Shown here in pieces: positions 22,831 through 33,486 of a stretch of DNA of 64,000 nt. The translations under genes and the position numbers were made by a program. The stretch covers positions 930,001-994,000 of the forward strand of contig QRDG01001525.1 in the NCBI GenBank assembly GCA_012064385.1. The letters run 5' to 3'. This DNA is from Puccinellia tenuiflora. Lineage: Eukaryota > Streptophyta > Magnoliopsida > Poales > Poaceae. Every line of letters begins with the position of its first letter. Within the stretch, counting starts at the first letter, position 1. The notes under the pieces were generated by a model. The model did no database searches, had not been told where the DNA came from, and worked only from the letters and a program-made list of their open reading frames with translations.

Positions 22831-24097
22831 TTGACATTAACTGTATATTATGTTAATCTAGTACTATTTTTCTCCTACATTTGTCAGGTTTAAATGCTAG
22901 GATTGAGAGCACAATAAAATATTGGACCACTAGATATGTTCTCATTATAACATATAATTTTCACACTGTACATAACATGATAGGAGATTGACCCCAAAAA
23001 AGTACAAAAGCCTCGAGTGGTTTAGCCATGTTCTCGACATATGTCAGCGGTCTTGGACCAGTCGGTTGTCATACTAGCTTTCTTCATATACATGCATCAA
23101 CACAGTGTGGATAATAGATCAATTTGCAAGGGTATGCATGAAGTACTCTAGAGACTTAATCGAGATGGCCCTAGGGATAAACGTCAAGTGTCACCGCACC
23201 ACGCGTATATGTACAAGGTGGTTGATCACTGGGAACTGGATGCATAGGGAATTCGATTTGGCGGATAACATGACGTAATTGCTAAGAAATTCCACTCTTT
23301 GCTGCTCATTTGTACCTATGCTCTTTGAGTGCCACCTGGTGCCATGACGCATGCTGCCCCAAGATGATGTACCGCGCATGGCTATCCGCTCTTTTTGTTC
23401 TTGGAGTTGTACATGTAAATCGTTTGAGGGCTGTATAGGTTAAAGCAACTTGCAATCTCATATAGCTGAATGAATTTGTAACACGTCAATAATTAGTAAA
23501 TCGGGCACATCGTCTGATTCGTATGCTCGCTAATTTCTTTGTGTGAGACTACCTATCTTATCTCTAAAATTAAATTAAATAGAGTTCTTTTAAAGAACAT
23601 CAGATCATCTTAAGTAGTTTATTTTTGTGATCCAACGATTCACATACGTTAATACTACAACACAATCTGTCTAGTATAATTATGCCGTCATGGATGTTTT
23701 CACCGTTAGAAATACAAGACAGTCTAATTCTTAGCTTAATTCTCAGTCAAGCGACGACATTGCACAGTACTCACATATTATTCTACCTCGTGAACCAAAA
23801 AAAAAAAAATAGTTACAACCCACTTGTAAGTAGGATTTTTTTAGTTACAACACACATGCAACTCAGTGATAGCACAAACCACATAACAAATCTAACTTCT
23901 TAGGACATGACTAAGATCTAATTTCATTCTATGTGTACTAAGAATTAGCAAAACCGTAGAATTATATACCCGATGTGGCCGAAGCATTCCCAATGAAGCT
24001 AACTTCGTGTTGTTTTATTTTTCTAGAATACACCTGAGCCAACGTATCCTATATTGAAAGAAGAAATGACTTAGACCGGAAAGTGCAAACGGAGGCC

Positions 24098-24459
24098 GAA
24101 CTCCATGGAGCTCTTTTTTCTCATAAATAGTCAACATTTTCTAGTTTTAAAAAATTCAAAACCAAAATTCTAGATGTAGATAATGTTGAGGTCTACCAGT
24201 GTGCAAAGTTTCAATGTAAAATTCCTGTTATTTTAAGCTACAAAAGAATGAGAATCTGACAAGATTTCAAGTTTTCAAAAGTACTGTTTAACGATCAAGA
24301 TCCACCCATTTGTCAGTTTTGACCAGACTAAAATATAACGAATTTCAGATTAATTTTTTACACACTTATAGATCATATTTACTATCTACATCTAAAAAAA
24401 TCTAAGTTTTTGAAATTTCGAAATGATAATTTTGAGCTTTTGAAAAAATGAGCTCCATG
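24098..24459. mobile_element. MITE copy 1, GAGCTCCATGGAGCTC family
   Basis: About 360 bp bounded by GAACTCCATGGAGCTC on the left and GAGCTCCATGA on the right. Internal landmarks GCTA/CTAGATGTAGATAATGT, ACAAGATTTCAAGTTTTCAAA and GATCAAGATCCACCCATTTG are shared with the other copies. Confidence 0.75.
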
Positions 24460-24549
24460 AATTAAACAATCACAATTATTGCTGTCATGTGAGGTTGATA
24501 TCATAATGATATCCTAGTCGGACCAACGTTTACTCACGCGCTGGCCTTC

Positions 24550-24557
24550 TATAAATA
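24550..24557 (+). promoter_or_regulatory. TATA box, array copy 1
   Basis: TATAAATA in TTCTATAAATATCTGCCC, conserved in all five copies, about 70 bases before the upstream ORF and about 120 before the main ORF. Confidence 0.7.
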
Positions 24558-24618
24558 TCTGCCCCTTTAGTAGTGTCATGTTCAGATGTAGAAAAGCAAA
24601 GTGAAGAGAACAACAGTA

Positions 24619-24657
24619 ATGAACATATTAAGTAAATTAGCACCGGCAATCATTTAG
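24619..24657 (+). CDS. upstream ORF, 12 codons
   Basis: Encodes MNILSKLAPAII and stops 15 bases before the main ORF. The unit 3 copy encodes the close variant MAGKLSELAPAII. Whether it is translated or merely a relic is unknown. Confidence 0.35.
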   Translation: MNILSKLAPAII

Positions 24658-24672
24658 CATGCTCTAGCAGGA

Positions 24673-24915
24673 ATGGGACGTGTTGAAAATTTTAGTTTTA
24701 GACTTGTATGTCGGAAAACTCCAATATTAGGCAATCGAGCCAGCAGATCCGCTACACTTTGCAGCTTCACCATTGATCCATGTTGTCAGGACTGTGTGGT
24801 TCAGCCTACAGATAGAGAGTGCTCAGTCGTAGATTTTATCAATCGAGCTCATCGTGTATCATATAGGAAAGTGGTGTATCTTGACTTGCGTCTCATAGGA
24901 ACCTCCAACAAGTGA
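24673..24915 (+). CDS. array small ORF copy 1, 80 residues, unknown function
   Basis: MGRVENFSFRLVCRKTPILG at the N terminus, then a Cys-containing middle (CSFTIDPCCQDCVV) and DRECSVVDFINRA. It is aligned with the 74-residue ORF of copy 2, and both lie behind the same TATA box and leader. No signal peptide or transmembrane segment is evident and no known family is recognised. Conservation of frame between copies 1 and 2, but not 3-5, leaves open whether this is a gene family or a non-coding transcript. Confidence 0.4.
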   Translation: MGRVENFSFRLVCRKTPILGNRASRSATLCSFTIDPCCQDCVVQPTDRECSVVDFINRAHRVSYRKVVYLDLRLIGTSNK

Positions 24916-25909
24916 CGCATGAACCCTCATCTTATCATCTTTTTTCTTTTCTTTTCAAAATGGGGTATCCCGGGCTCTCGTGTCCATTCATACAACCAAT
25001 TTTATTGCTTTATTTAATTTTGTTCACAAATGAGTACAAATCAAGGATCACAAAGGGTTGGTATATGGATTAACCATCTAAATAAAAAAATAAAAAAGAG
25101 GCAACTACTCAAAGGAATCATGTGTCTTGTCATCCATGTATCGTATCCATTTTTTTCTCATTCTTCTGGCAAGTTTGAATGCTACGATTCAGAGAGCAAT
25201 AACATTGCAAATATTGGACCACTAGATATGTTCTCATTATGACATATATATAATGGGGGACCCCCAAAAAGTACAAGAGCCTCGAGTGGTTTAGCCTTGT
25301 TCACGATATATATGAGTGGTCATGGACCAGTAGGGTTGTCTATATATTACTAGCTTTCTTCATGTACATACCTCAACACAGGGTATGCATGAAGAACTCT
25401 AGAGACTTAATCGAGCTGGCCCTGGGGATAAACGTCAAGTACTGTCACCGCACCGCGCATATATATACGAGGTGATTGATCACCGGGAATTGGATGTACA
25501 AGGAATTCAAGTTGGCGAGAAAGAGGACGCAATTGCTCAGAAATTCCACTCTTCGCTGCTCATTTGTACCTGTGCTCTTTGAGTGCCCTTTAGTGCCATG
25601 ACACATGCTGCCCAAAGACGATGTACCGCACAAGGCTAGCTGCTCTGTTTTTTTCTTGAAGCTGTACCTGTAAATAGTTCGAGTGCTGGATGATGCGCAG
25701 AACAGGTAGCAACTTGCAATCTCGATATAGCTAGATGAAGCTGTAACACGTCAATTGTTAGTAAGTCGGGCACACCGTCTGATTCTGCTCGTTAGTTTCT
25801 TTGTGTGATACTGGCTTTCTTTTCTCGAAAATTAGATAAAATAGAGTCCTTTTAATGAACACCAGATCATTTTAGGTAATTTATTTTGTGATCCAACGGT
25901 CCATATACG

Positions 25910-26483
25910 TAGGGGTGTAAACGGATAGGATAATTTCCGCGCCGAATCCTGTTCCGAAACCGTTTTAAGCAATCCATATCCGGTTTGAAAAAATCCGACG
26001 GATAAGGATATCCGATTCTGAATTTGACACCGGATACGGTATAGGATATGGTATGAAAAATAGACCCCGAATATGGATTATCCGAAAATTAAATAGGATT
26101 ATCCGATGATTTCAATCCGAATAATCCGATTTTTACCAAAACATCTAACCTAATAGAACATAATTAGTGGTTAGTGAGTTGTAAATTTCGTCCATTAAAT
26201 AAAAATCACTTACATAGTGATTGTTATGACTATGGAGTACAACTTTGTTAGGCTATTAGCATATTGAACTATTATTTTTGCTTGTATGGTTCGCCGATGT
26301 ACTTATATGCGTATATATCCGATTAAATTTTTTCCGTACCGAATCCGCTCCGTTTCCGCCCCCGAATCCGTGATATGATATATCCGATCCCGAATCCGCA
26401 ACCGGTCCGAATCCGATGAAAAAATATGGTATAGGATATGGTAACGACAAAATCCGATCCGATCCGATCCGTTTACATCCCTA
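25910..26483. mobile_element. hAT-type non-autonomous element, 574 bp
   Basis: Terminal inverted repeats TAGGGGTGTAAACGGAT and ATCCGTTTACATCCCTA, rich in ATCCGAT inside. The element is flanked by a perfect 8-bp duplication CATATACG (25902-25909 and 26484-26491), diagnostic of hAT. Other array units show the empty site (for example around 31880). Confidence 0.92.
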
Positions 26484-26789
26484 CATATACGTCAATACCA
26501 CAACACAATCCGTCTAGTATAATTACATCGTTAGAAACATGGGTATGTCTTCTCAGTCAATAGAAAATTAACTTAATTTTCCCATTAGAAATATGGGTAT
26601 GTCTTTTCAGTCGATTGAAAATTAGTTCAATTCTCAGCCGAATTACGTTATTCCACAATTTTGTACTATGCAAACATTTTTCTGTATCACGTGAACTGTT
26701 TTCTCTCAGTTGGAACCCACTTGCAGCTAGATTTTTTAGTTGCAACATGTGTGCAACTCAGGTCAAACACAATCTAACTGCTTAGGACC

Positions 26790-27146
26790 TGATTGAGATC
26801 AAAATTTCAGCATTTTTAAGTTAAAAACAATCGAAACAAAAATGCTAGATGTAGATAATATCGAGATCTACCAGTGTGCAAGTTTTATTGTAAAAATCGT
26901 ATTGTTTTAGTCTACACAAAAATGAATAATCTGACAAGATTTCAAGTTTTCAAAATGTGTACTGTTCACTGATCAAGATCCACCCATTTGGCATTTTTTC
27001 CTGACTAATGTATAATGAATTACGGATTGATATTTTACACTCTTATAAATCATTATTATTATCTATATTTAGGACCTTTTTTCCTGAATTTTTTGAAACT
27101 TTTAAATTAAGATTCAGAAAAGAAAAAAAAGAGCTCCATGGAGCTC
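26790..27146. mobile_element. MITE copy 2, GAGCTCCATGGAGCTC family
   Basis: Right end is a complete GAGCTCCATGGAGCTC at 27131-27146; the left terminus is lost. Internal sequence matches copy 1. Confidence 0.7.
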
Positions 27147-27331
27147 GATCAACCTCTCAAATACCTATGCAGTGATGTTCTAGTTCATAGGGGCCTGCAA
27201 TTAACGCTACAAATGTCGACAAGTACACCACTCACGGTAGAATTAAACATTCACAACTGATGGCACGTGAGGTTCGTGATCTAACGAACACGAGTAATGA
27301 ACACGAAACGTTCACTCGTGCACCGACCTTC

Positions 27332-27339
27332 TATAAATA
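27332..27339 (+). promoter_or_regulatory. TATA box, array copy 2
   Basis: TATAAATA in CTTCTATAAATAGATGCCC, same position and leader as in copy 1. Confidence 0.7.
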
Positions 27340-27416
27340 GATGCCCTTTAGTAGTGCCATGTTCGGATGTAGAAAAGCAAAGTGAGGAGAACAACAATGA
27401 CGAGCAAATTAAGGGA

Positions 27417-27641
27417 ATGAGACGTGTTGGAAATTTGAGTTGTAGATTTGTATGTAGGAAAACTCCAAAGTTGAGGAATGGAGCTAGCAGATCTCAAACT
27501 TTTTGGAGCTTTATTACTCCTCGTGGTTGTCAGGCCGATAGAGAGTGCTCAGTCGTAGATTTTATCACTCAAGTGACTGAAGAATCAAGCTCAACATGTA
27601 CCCGTATTCCAGGTCTTATCGATTTTATCACTCAAGAGTAG
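27417..27641 (+). CDS. array small ORF copy 2, 74 residues, unknown function
   Basis: Begins MRRVGNLSCRFVCRKTPKLR, continues through WSFITPRGCQADRECSVVDF, and ends with two near copies of DFITQ separated by a Ser/Thr-rich stretch (TEESSSTCTRIPGL). The upstream ORF is shortened here to ATG ACG AGC AAA TTA AGG GAA TGA, and its stop overlaps this start (ATGA). The frame is also open upstream, so a longer N terminus from 27297 is possible, but that would begin before the TATA box. Cysteines occur at CRFVC, GCQ and REC. No family recognised. Confidence 0.4.
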   Translation: MRRVGNLSCRFVCRKTPKLRNGASRSQTFWSFITPRGCQADRECSVVDFITQVTEESSSTCTRIPGLIDFITQE

Positions 27642-28528
27642 TACATATACGGAAGTGGTTAATTTTCAGTGGGGACTTGGGTCTCATGGGCTCTGGGCCG
27701 TCCTCTTTTTTTCCAGACATTTCGGCCAAAATATCCAAAATGCATTCCAAACGAGACGCTACTATCCACCACAAAGTTTCTGTTGTTCACTAGATCAAAT
27801 ATTATGTTAATCTACTATTTTTTCTCATGATTTTGGAAAGTTTAAATGCTAGGCTTGGGAGCACTGCAAATATTGGACCACTAGATGTATTCTCATTATG
27901 ACATGTACATTTCACTCAATACATAACGTTATAGGAGATTGACACCAAGAAAAGAACAAGAGAATCGAGTGGTTTAGCCGTGTTCTCAATATATGTCGTC
28001 AGTGGTCATGGACCAATGGGTTGTCTATATATTACTAGCTTTCTTCATATACATGCATAAACACAATGTGGATAATAGATAGATCAATATGCAAGGGTAT
28101 GTTTGACCAACTCTAGAGACTTAACCGAGGTGGCCCTGGCCAAATTCAAGTGTCACCGGACAAGGTGATTGATCACCGGGAATAGGATGCATAGGGAACT
28201 TGAGTTGGCAACAAAGAGGACGCAGTTGCTCAGAAGTTCTACTAGTTGTTGCTCTTAGGTACTTGCCGTCTTTGTGTTCCTCTTGGCTCTCCGCTCCTTT
28301 TGTTCTTGGAGCTGTACATGTAAATCGTTCGAGTGCTGGATAGGTGAACTGATGTAGCAACTTGCAATCCCCATATAGCTGGATGAACCTGTAACATGTT
28401 AATAATTTGTAAATCGGGCACATCGTCTGATTCATTTGCTCGTTAATTTCTTTTTGGTGAGACTGCTTTATTTTCTTGAAAATTAAATACATAGATTCGT
28501 TTTAAAGAACATCAGATCAATTTGGGTA

Positions 28529-28624
28529 CTCTCTCTCCGATTCATAAAAAGTGTCGCACAATTAGTATAAAATTTGTACTAACTTAGTACTAAGTGGGCG
28601 ACAATTTTTATGGATTGGAGGGAG
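28529..28624. mobile_element. Stowaway (Tc1/mariner) MITE
   Basis: 96 bp, TA target duplication, ends CTCTCTCTCCGATTCATAAA and its complement GGATTGGAGGGAG. Unit 4 has the empty site at about 31850. Confidence 0.92.
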
Positions 28625-29135
28625 TAGTTTTATTTTTGTGATCCAACAGTCCAGATACGGCAATACTACAACACAATCTGTCTAGTGTAATTGTGATGCC
28701 CGCCATGGATGTTTTCACCATTAAAAATATGGGTTTTTTCTAATAATTCATTTGATCGAAAATTGGCTTAATTTTTCTCAACTGAGTGCCGTAATTTCAC
28801 AATTTTGTAAAAGGCGAACATGTTTTGTACTGCGCGAACCATTTATGTTTAGCTGCAACCCACTTGTAACTAGAATATTTTTAGGTTCAACACAGCTGCC
28901 ACTCAGCTCTACCTCAAATCACAATACGGATATAACGGCTTAGGATCTGACTGAGCTCTAATATCATTGTCCGTTGACCGATAATTAGGAAAATTGTAGC
29001 AATATACACCCGATGTGGCCATTCCCAACGAAGCTAACTTCGTGCTTATTTTATTTTTCTAGAATAAGCCAGAGCTGACCTATCTTTTATATTAAATGAA
29101 GAGATATTTTCGACCGGAAGGTGCAAATGGAGACC

Positions 29136-29496
29136 GAGCTCCATGGAGCCATTTATTCAAAAACTCAAATCAGCGTTTTTAGTTTATAAATTCCAAATAA
29201 AAATGCTAGATGTAGATAATGTCGAGTTCTCCCAGTGTGGAAGTGTTAATGTAAAAATCCTATTAGTTTAGCTTACACAAAAATAAAAATCTAACAAGAT
29301 TTCAAGTTTTCAAAATGTGTACTATTCACCAATCAAGATCCACTTATTTGTCATTTTTTCCAGACTAAAGTATAATTTACGGACTGATATTTTACACACT
29401 TGTAGATCATATTATTATCTACATTTAGAATTGTTTTTCCAAAAAAATTGAAACTTTAAATTAAGATTTAGAAGAAAAAAAAGATCTCCATGGAGC
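29136..29496. mobile_element. MITE copy 3, GAGCTCCATGGAGCTC family
   Basis: Left end GAGCTCCATGGAGCC, right end GATCTCCATGGAGC; interior matches the other copies. Confidence 0.75.
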
Positions 29497-29638
29497 CCAA
29501 CCTCTGAACCACATGTCCGGCGATGTTCTAGTTCATAGAGGCCTGCAATTATTTCTACAAATGTCGACAAGTACAACACTCGCAGTAAAATTAAACATTC
29601 ACAACTGCTGGCACGTGAAGTAATGAACACGAAACTAT

Positions 29639-29646
29639 TATAAATA
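29639..29646 (+). promoter_or_regulatory. TATA box, array copy 3
   Basis: TATAAATA followed by the conserved GCTGCCCTTTAGTAGTGTC; a short deletion precedes it. Confidence 0.6.
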
Positions 29647-29709
29647 GCTGCCCTTTAGTAGTGTCATGCATGTTCGGATGTAGAAATGCAAAGTGAGGAG
29701 AACAAGAGA

Positions 29710-29751
29710 ATGGCGGGCAAATTAAGTGAATTAGCACCGGCGATCATTTAG
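29710..29751 (+). CDS. upstream ORF, 13 codons, copy 3
   Basis: Encodes MAGKLSELAPAII and ends TAG, closely matching the 12-residue upstream ORF of copy 1 (shared LAPAII end). Confidence 0.3.
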   Translation: MAGKLSELAPAII

Positions 29752-29766
29752 CATTATCTGGAGGGA

Positions 29767-29989
29767 ATGGGACGTGTTGGGAATTTGAGTAGTAGACTTA
29801 TATGTAAGAAAACTCCAAAGTAGCGCGATGGAGCTAGCCGATAAGAGAAACCCATTGGAGCTTCATCACCACTCTAGGTTGTCAGGCCGATAGGGAGTGT
29901 GCTCAGTCGTCGGTTTTATCACTCAAGTGACTGAAGAATCAAGCTCAACATGTACCAGTATTCCAGCTCTTATCGATTTTATCACTCAG

Positions 29990-29990
<1 letters not shown>
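29767..29990 (+). pseudogene. array small ORF copy 3, disrupted
   Basis: MGRVGNLSSRLICKKTPK then TAG at 29821. The downstream sequence still encodes VVGFITQVTEESSSTC in another frame before the (TA)n tract. The same stop occurs in copy 4, so the two share a recent ancestor. Confidence 0.6.

Positions 29991-29991
<1 letters not shown>

Positions 29992-30050
<59 letters not shown>
29992..30050. repeat. (TA)n microsatellite
   Basis: About 29 TA dinucleotides, expanded from a GTACATATAC-type site still visible in unit 2. Confidence 0.95.
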
Positions 30051-30052
<2 letters not shown>

Positions 30053-30079
30053 AAGCAGTGTAATTTTCAGTGGGGACTT

Positions 30080-30953
30080 TGTCGCGTGTCGGAACACAGA
30101 CACCGGGGATGCGGGACACCTCCTGTCTGTTCGGTAGGATGGCGCGAGGTGCTCCGAACTCGGTTCCCGGGAGTAGACACAAGCACACCAAGGTTTTACC
30201 CAGGTTCAGGCCGCGTTGTCGCGTAACACCGTACCCTACGTCATGCTTGTCTGCATATATTGGAGTGGTGGAGATTTACAATGGGGTGAGTCTTCTTCGT
30301 AGTTTACACTCGGTGACGAGTGAGAGTTGAACTACGGAGGTCCCGCGTACTCGCCCTCTCAAGCGCCCGAGCCTATGGACTACTGTGACGGTGGTGGAGT
30401 TGTGTGTCTAAGTGGTTCCTTGTCCTGTTTTGATCATGGACCTCGTTTTACAACACAAGGAGTTACCACAAGTGGCCTAGTTGCATGTGATCCACTGAGG
30501 CGGGGCTCGTGTCAGGGCCGTGCTGAGGTGGCGCCCGAGGGTGCTGGCGGTGTCAGCTGGGCGCCTTGCTGTCTTCCATGCTGCGCGCCTCGCCTGCGCC
30601 GAGTGGGCGGTGTCTGTTGTCTAGTCGAGGGGCCTGCCAGGCTCTCCCGTGCCCCGCAAGCGATCTCGTCTGCGGGCAGGGGCGCAGGATGCTCTCGCCA
30701 CGTCCCCCTTCCCGCGTTCAGAGGCGCAGCTGCTCCTCGTGCCGAGGTGCTAGTCGTGGGCCCCCTCCGAGGGGATCCGAGGTGCTTTCCGTGCTTGCGT
30801 CCCCGGGAGGCCTCCGGGACTAGCTCCGATCTTGTACGCCTCGTCCTTTCTCCGTCACTCGGGGACTGGTGGTGGAAATGCTTCTCTTCTGGTGACGCCG
30901 AGACGGTCCACGCGCCTGGCGTCCGGGGGACCCCGGGAATCCCGGCGCCAAGA
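30080..30953 (-). mobile_element. solo LTR-like insertion, 874 bp, GC-rich
   Basis: Interrupts the array sequence CAGTGGGGACTT...GGGTCTC, with an exact 5-bp duplication GACTT (30075-30079 and 30954-30958). The plus-strand left end is TGTCGCGTGTCGGAACACAG. The minus-strand 3' part contains ACCTGGGTAAAACC, the kind of sequence seen near LTR ends. The other end reads GGCGCCAAGA, so the terminal dinucleotide is atypical. It is far more GC-rich than its surroundings. No coding region. Confidence 0.7.
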
Positions 30954-32575
30954 GACTTGGGTCTCATGGGCTCTGGGCCATCCCCCTTTTTTTCACCCAT
31001 TTCAGCCAAAATATCCAAAATGTATTCCAAACGAGACGCTACTACTCACTACAAAATTTATGTTGTTCACTTCTTCACATATGTAGATCAAATATTATGT
31101 TAATCTACTATTTTTTCTCATGCTTTTGGCAAGTTTAAATGCTAGGGAGCACAATAACACTCCAAGTATTGGACCACTAGATATATTCTCATTATGACAT
31201 ATACATTTCACTCTATACAAAAAGTACAAGAGCATCGAGTAATTGGTTTAGTCGTGTTCTCAATATATGTCGTCAGTGGTCATGAACCAGTGGGTTGCCT
31301 ATATATCACTATCTTTCTTTATATACACGCATAAACACAATGTGGATAATAGACAATATGCAAGGGTATGTTTAATCAACTCTAGAGATTTCATCGAGAT
31401 GGCCCTGGCCAAATTCAAGTGTCACTGGACCGCGCGTATACATACAAGGTGATTGATCACCGGGAATAGGATGCACATGGAATTTGAGTTGGTTTCAACT
31501 AGGACGCAGTTGCTCAGAAATTCTACTCGTTGCTGCCCTTAGGTACCTGCCGTCTTTGTGTGCCTCTTGGTGCCATGACGCATGCTGTCCCTAGACGATG
31601 TGCCGAGCAAGGCTCTCCGCTCCTTCTGTTCTTGGAGCTGTACATGTAAATCATTCGAGTGCTGGATAGGTGAACTGAGGTAGCAACTTGCAATCCCGAT
31701 ATAGCTGGATGAACCTGTAACACGTCAATAATTAGTAAATCGGGTACATCGTCTGATTCATTTGCTTGTTAATTTCTTTGTGTGAGACCGCTTTCTTTTC
31801 CTGGAAAAATTAAATAAATAGAGTCATTTTAAAGAACATCAGATCATTTTAGGTAGTTTTATTTTTGTGATCCAACGGTCCAGATAGGGCAATACTACAA
31901 CACAATCCGTCTAGTATAATTATGCCGTCATGGATGTGTTCACCGTTAGAAATACAAGTCAGTCTAATTCTTAGCTTAATTCTCAGTCAAGTGACGACAT
32001 TCCACTTGTAACTAGGATTTTTTTTACTTACAACACACATGCAACTCAGGGATATATAGCACAAACCACGGCACAAATCTAAATCTAACATCAGATCATT
32101 TTAGGTAGTTTTATTTTTGTGATCCAACAGTCCAGATACGGCAATATTACAACACAATACGTCTAGTATAATTATGCCGCCAGGGATCTTTTCACCATTA
32201 GAAATATGGGTTTTGAATTTTTGTCTAATTTTCATTTGATAAAAAATTAGCTTAATTCTCAATTGAGTGGCGTAATTTCACAATTTTGAAAACGCGAACA
32301 TGTTTTATACTGTGTGAACCATTTATGTTTAGCTGCAACCCACTTATAATTAGAATATTTTTAGGTTCAACACACCTGCAACTCAGCTCTAGTACAAATC
32401 ACTATACAAATCTAACGGCTTAGGACCTGACCGAGCTCTAATTTCATTCTCATTTGACCAAGAATTAGCAAAACCGTAGCAATATACACCCAATGTGGCC
32501 AAAGCATTCCCAATGAAGCTAACTTCGTGCTTATTTTATTTTTCTAGAATAAGCCAGAGCAGACCTATCTTTTAT

Positions 32576-32670
32576 ACTCCCTCCAATCCAAAATAAATAT
32601 CGGTGATTTAGGACAAACTTTATACTAGACTAGTACTAAATCTCCGACACTTATTATGGATCGGAGGCAG
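32576..32670. mobile_element. Stowaway (Tc1/mariner) MITE
   Basis: 95 bp between TA dinucleotides; ends CTCCCTCCAATCCAAAATAA and TTATGGATCGGAGGCAG. Empty site in unit 3 at about 29090. Confidence 0.92.
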
Positions 32671-32716
32671 TATTAAATGAAGAGATGTTTTCGACCGGAA
32701 GGTGCAAATGGAGACT

Positions 32717-33025
32717 GAGCTCCATGGAGCCATTTTTTCAAAAATTCAAAATCAGCATTTTTAATTTAAAAATTCCAAAAAAAAATGCTAGATATAGATA
32801 GTGTCGAGTTCTCCCAGTTTGTAAGTGTTAATGTAAAAAATCGTATTATTTTAGTCTACACAAAATTTATAGAATCTGACAGGATTTCAAGTTTTCAAAA
32901 TGTGTACTATTCACCGATCAAGATCCACACTTGTAGATCATAATATTATCTACATTTATAATTGTTTTCCGAAAAAATTGAAACTTCAAAATTAAGATTT
33001 AGAAGAAAAAAGAGCTCCATGCAGC
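32717..33025. mobile_element. MITE copy 4, GAGCTCCATGGAGCTC family
   Basis: Left end GAGCTCCATGGAGC, right end GAGCTCCATGCAGC; an internal deletion shortens it to about 310 bp. Confidence 0.75.
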
Positions 33026-33195
33026 CCAACCTCTCAAACACCTGCGTTTTGATGTTCTAGTCTATAGAGGCCTGCAATTACCGCTACAAATGTCGACAAG
33101 TACACCACTCACAGTAGAAATAAACATTCACAACTGTTGGCAGGTGAGGTTCGTGAAGTAATGAACACGAAACGTTCACTCGCGCACCAACCTTC

Positions 33196-33203
33196 TATAA
33201 ATA
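33196..33203 (+). promoter_or_regulatory. TATA box, array copy 4
   Basis: TATAAATA in CTTCTATAAATATCTGCCC; the leader is nearly identical to copies 1 and 2, but the upstream ORF start has become GTG. Confidence 0.65.
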
Positions 33204-33317
33204 TCTGCCCTTTAGTAGTGTCATGTTCGGATGTAGAAAAGCAAAGTGAGGAGAACAACAGTGACGAGCAAATTCAATGAATTAGCACCGGCGACCATTT
33301 AGCGTGATCTAGAGGGA

Positions 33318-33486
33318 ATGGGACGTGTTGGGAATTTTAGTATTAGACTCGTATGTAAGAAAACTCCAAAGTAGCGTGATGGAGCTAGCCGGTCAAAAAC
33401 ACATTGGAGCTTCATCGATCACTCTTTAAGGTTGTCAGACCGCCAGAGAGTGCACAGTCATAGACTTTATCCCTCGAGTGACTTAA
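33318..33486 (+). pseudogene. array small ORF copy 4, disrupted
   Basis: MGRVGNFSIRLVCKKTPK then the same TAG as in copy 3 (33372). Its 3' part is further split by the Harbinger-like insertion. Confidence 0.6.

Larger units (their letters stand above)
22378..24925 (+). repeat. tandem-array unit 1
   Basis: Shares long stretches with the units at 25150, 27691 and 30959. Landmarks in order: CCAAAATGCATTCCA, ATTGGACCACTAGATATGTT, CTCGAGTGGTTTAGCC, AGCTGTACATGTAAATCGTT, AACACAATCTGTCTAGTATA, the MITE with GAGCTC termini, TATAAATA, and the short ORF. An insertion (about 22450-22830) carries CCCCGTGCGTTGTAGCGGG, a repeat motif also seen at 40873. Confidence 0.8.
25150..27690 (+). repeat. tandem-array unit 2
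   Basis: Same order of landmarks as unit 1 from TTTGAATGCTACGATT to the short ORF and GGGACTTGGGTCTCATGGG. It contains the hAT MITE (25910-26483) that the other units lack. Confidence 0.8.
27691..30079 (+). repeat. tandem-array unit 3
   Basis: Same landmark order as units 1, 2 and 4. Contains a Stowaway MITE (28529-28624), MITE copy 3 and an expanded (TA)n. It is separated from unit 4 by an inserted solo LTR. Confidence 0.8.
30959..33486 (+). repeat. tandem-array unit 4
   Basis: Same landmarks as units 1-3, including a partial internal re-duplication near 31830-32170 (ATCAGATCATTTTAGGTAGT occurs twice). Cut by the Harbinger-like insertion at 33487; its end resumes at 36907-37110. Confidence 0.8.

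Noticed and set aside
29897..30226. 109-codon ORF with Ile-Tyr repeats
   Set aside because: Created by the (TA)n tract and the inserted LTR.
30327..31103. 258-codon ORF in the GC-rich insertion
   Set aside because: High-GC LTR sequence open by chance; no recognisable domain, and it runs across the insertion boundary.
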